NCBI RefSeq assembly: GCF_017409525.1
Contig: NZ_JAFQSO010000017.1
Coordinates: forward strand, 1 to 64,000
From: Methanobrevibacter sp.
GTDB taxonomy: Archaea > Methanobacteriota > Methanobacteria > Methanobacteriales > Methanobacteriaceae
DNA length: 64,000 nt
Reading direction: 5' to 3'
Shown here piece after piece: positions 62,458 through 64,000 of the stretch (position 1 is its first letter; each line of letters starts with the position of its first letter). The notes under the pieces are model-generated. The model was not told the DNA's origin. It ran no database searches and worked only from the letters and a program-made list of their open reading frames with translations. The translations under genes were made by a program, and so were the position numbers.

Positions 62458-63027
62458 ATGCATTATGCTAATACTTATTTAGAAAAACCTGTAGTGCCTG
62501 ATGTAAAAATTACTGGTGAAGGAACTACCGATGTTTTAAAATGTATGTTAAACACCGGTTCTGACATCTACCAAGGTGCTTGTAAAAAAAGAGGATCCAC
62601 CTTAAAAGAAGAATACAAAAACGCTTCTGGTACTTGCTACATGGATCCTAGAGACATGGCAAAATTAGGTGTAAACAACTGGGATACTGTACTTGTAAAA
62701 ACCGATTTCGGTGAAGTAGTAGTAAACTGTGCAGTTTCAAGAGATGCACCTCACGAAGGTACCGTATTCATTTGTAAAGGTCCTTGGGCTAACACTATTG
62801 TAAGCCACGACACTTACTGTTGTTCCGACCCTACTTACAAAGGTATTCGTTGTACTGTAGAAAAAACTGATAGAAAAGTATTACTCATGGCAGACTTAAT
62901 GAGATGGGTATACAAAAAATATGTTGATGAAGAAGATGACGATGTTGTTGAAAACATGGATTCTTTAGGTGAATTGCCTGTTTATCACGGACGTAAATGG
63001 GAGGAGTTGATTGACCATGACTTATGA
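62458..63027 (+). CDS. fwdD: Formylmethanofuran dehydrogenase subunit D
   Basis: The 189-aa product is of the molybdopterin-dinucleotide-binding domain type ([52 protein letters not shown]). It complements FwdB in binding the tungsten or molybdenum pterin. A GGGGGATTATT site precedes ATG. Its 3' end overlaps fwdB by 11 bases. Confidence 0.9.
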   Translation: MHYANTYLEKPVVPDVKITGEGTTDVLKCMLNTGSDIYQGACKKRGSTLKEEYKNASGTCYMDPRDMAKLGVNNWDTVLVKTDFGEVVVNCAVSRDAPHEGTVFICKGPWANTIVSHDTYCCSDPTYKGIRCTVEKTDRKVLLMADLMRWVYKKYVDEEDDDVVENMDSLGELPVYHGRKWEELIDHDL

Positions 63028-64000
63028 ACCACCTGTAACTGATTATGATTACATTGTTGAAAATTGTACCTGTGCATTCTGTGGTTGTAACTGTGATGAC
63101 TTAGATTACTTGGTAAAAGATAATCATGTTGTTGCTGTAAGACACGCATGCAGGTTAGGGGCAAGTAAAATTATGGAAGATATGGACCAAAGATTACTTG
63201 TTCCAATGATTAGGGATGAAAACGGAGAACTTAAGGAAGTAGATTGGGATACTGCTTTAGACAAAGCTGCCGAATACATTGCTAACTCCATCAGACCAGT
63301 ATTCTACGGATGGTCTGAAACTTCTACTGAATGTATGAAAGAAGGAGTAGCATTAGGTGAATACATCGGTGCTGTATTAGATAACCAAGCTACTATCTGT
63401 CACGGTCCTTCCTTGCAAGCTGTACAAAATGCAGGTTACCCTATTCAAACTTTAGGTGAAGTTCAAAACAGAGCAGACGTTATTGCTTACTCTGGAAGTA
63501 ACGCTATGAACTCTCACCCAAGACACATGGCAAGATATGCTGTATTCTGTCGTGGATACTTCAGACAAAGAGGAAGATTTGACAGAACTGTTATTACCAT
63601 GGATCCAAAATTCTCAGATACTGCAAAATGTTCTGACAAATGGATTGGATTTGAACAAAACGGAGACTACGGTTTCTACAACGCTATTAGAGCTGTACTC
63701 AGAGGAAAAGAATTATATCAAGATGTAATTTCTGGAATTCCTAAAGAAGATATTTACGAATTAGCAGAAGAAATGAAAAACGCTGAATTTGGTGTTCTCT
63801 TCTTCGGTTTAGGTTTAACCCACACTTTATCAAAACAAAGAAACATTGATATTGCAATTAAGATGGTACAAGACTTAAACAGATTCTCCAAATGGGGTCT
63901 CACTCCAATGAGAGGTCACTTCAACGTAAACGGTTTCAACATTTTCATGGCATTCGAATGTGGATTTGCTTTCGGTGTTGACTACTGTAGAGGTTACCCA
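63017..64000 (+). CDS. fwdB: Formylmethanofuran dehydrogenase catalytic subunit B (5' part)
   Basis: The first 328 codons of fwdB run off the window. The N-terminal cluster is [12 protein letters not shown] (one 4Fe-4S), and the metal ligand region [10 protein letters not shown] puts Cys128 at the site that is selenocysteine in some methanogens. [20 protein letters not shown] and [11 protein letters not shown] match molybdopterin oxidoreductases. Whether tungsten or molybdenum is used cannot be read here. The GGAGG upstream is inside fwdD. Confidence 0.92.
   Translation, partial: MTYEPPVTDYDYIVENCTCAFCGCNCDDLDYLVKDNHVVAVRHACRLGASKIMEDMDQRLLVPMIRDENGELKEVDWDTALDKAAEYIANSIRPVFYGWSETSTECMKEGVALGEYIGAVLDNQATICHGPSLQAVQNAGYPIQTLGEVQNRADVIAYSGSNAMNSHPRHMARYAVFCRGYFRQRGRFDRTVITMDPKFSDTAKCSDKWIGFEQNGDYGFYNAIRAVLRGKELYQDVISGIPKEDIYELAEEMKNAEFGVLFFGLGLTHTLSKQRNIDIAIKMVQDLNRFSKWGLTPMRGHFNVNGFNIFMAFECGFAFGVDYCRGYP

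Overview
The window is AT-rich archaeal DNA from a hydrogenotrophic, formate-using methanogen of the Methanobacteriales, most probably a gut Methanobrevibacter. The evidence is formylmethanofuran dehydrogenase (fwd) genes, F420-type formate dehydrogenase (fdhCAB), archaeal DNA polymerase D large subunit, PAN, class I lysyl-tRNA synthetase, L21e, RpoF and several large secreted adhesin-like proteins. Ribosome binding sites of the GGAGGTGAT type precede most genes, and many start calls below rest on them.

Layout. 1-366: end of an IS605-type TnpB gene with its right-end hairpin. 649-10851: accessory surface and zinc-ribbon genes. These are an adhesin-like cysteine protease, an 11-zinc-ribbon protein, a tandemly duplicated secreted protein with a leftover piece of a CPBP protease gene between the copies, the CPBP protease itself, and membrane or secreted proteins. 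11115-18351: a co-directional defence-type block made of McrB-like and McrC-like genes, then a compact Nudix / 49-aa coiled-coil / PLD-helicase-DUF3427 cassette. 18510-25126: another adhesin-like protein, a cyclophilin, a MacB-like ABC exporter and two small secreted proteins. 25510-30071: argD, a zinc-ribbon gene, a Nudix gene, lysA and dapF. 30087-33183: the conserved archaeal information-processing run rpl21e-rpoF-DUF655-rsmA-HemK2 plus a 52-aa membrane protein. 33424-46654: membrane proteins, nrdD, polC, a coiled-coil protein, an FCY1-like deaminase, a GNAT protein, lysS and pan. 46780-47980: a PIN-domain two-gene module between imperfect direct repeats. 48341-52485: thiC, a PfkB kinase, a LysR/ModE-like regulator and hxlB. 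52487-64000: a molybdopterin/formate/CO2-reduction region with fdhD, fdhC-fdhA-fdhB, moaA, mobB, an HTH-ferredoxin regulator and fwdF-G-D-B (fwdB runs off the window).

How the parts fit. FdhC imports formate, FdhAB oxidises it, FdhD, MoaA and MobB make and mature the pterin cofactor, and Fwd carries out the first step of CO2 reduction with the same kind of cofactor. Three near-identical palindromes lie in the divergent spacer between mobB and the HTH-ferredoxin gene, and one overlaps the start of that gene's own transcript. They suggest an autoregulated Fe-S transcription factor that couples cofactor synthesis to the fwd operon.

Other signals of note are a paired inverted-repeat operator upstream of nrdD, a 17-bp bulged stem in the L21e leader, and transcription terminator hairpins that contain the stop codon of the preceding gene (at least eleven cases). 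A 22-bp motif is also shared by the 3' ends of polC and the LysR-like gene.
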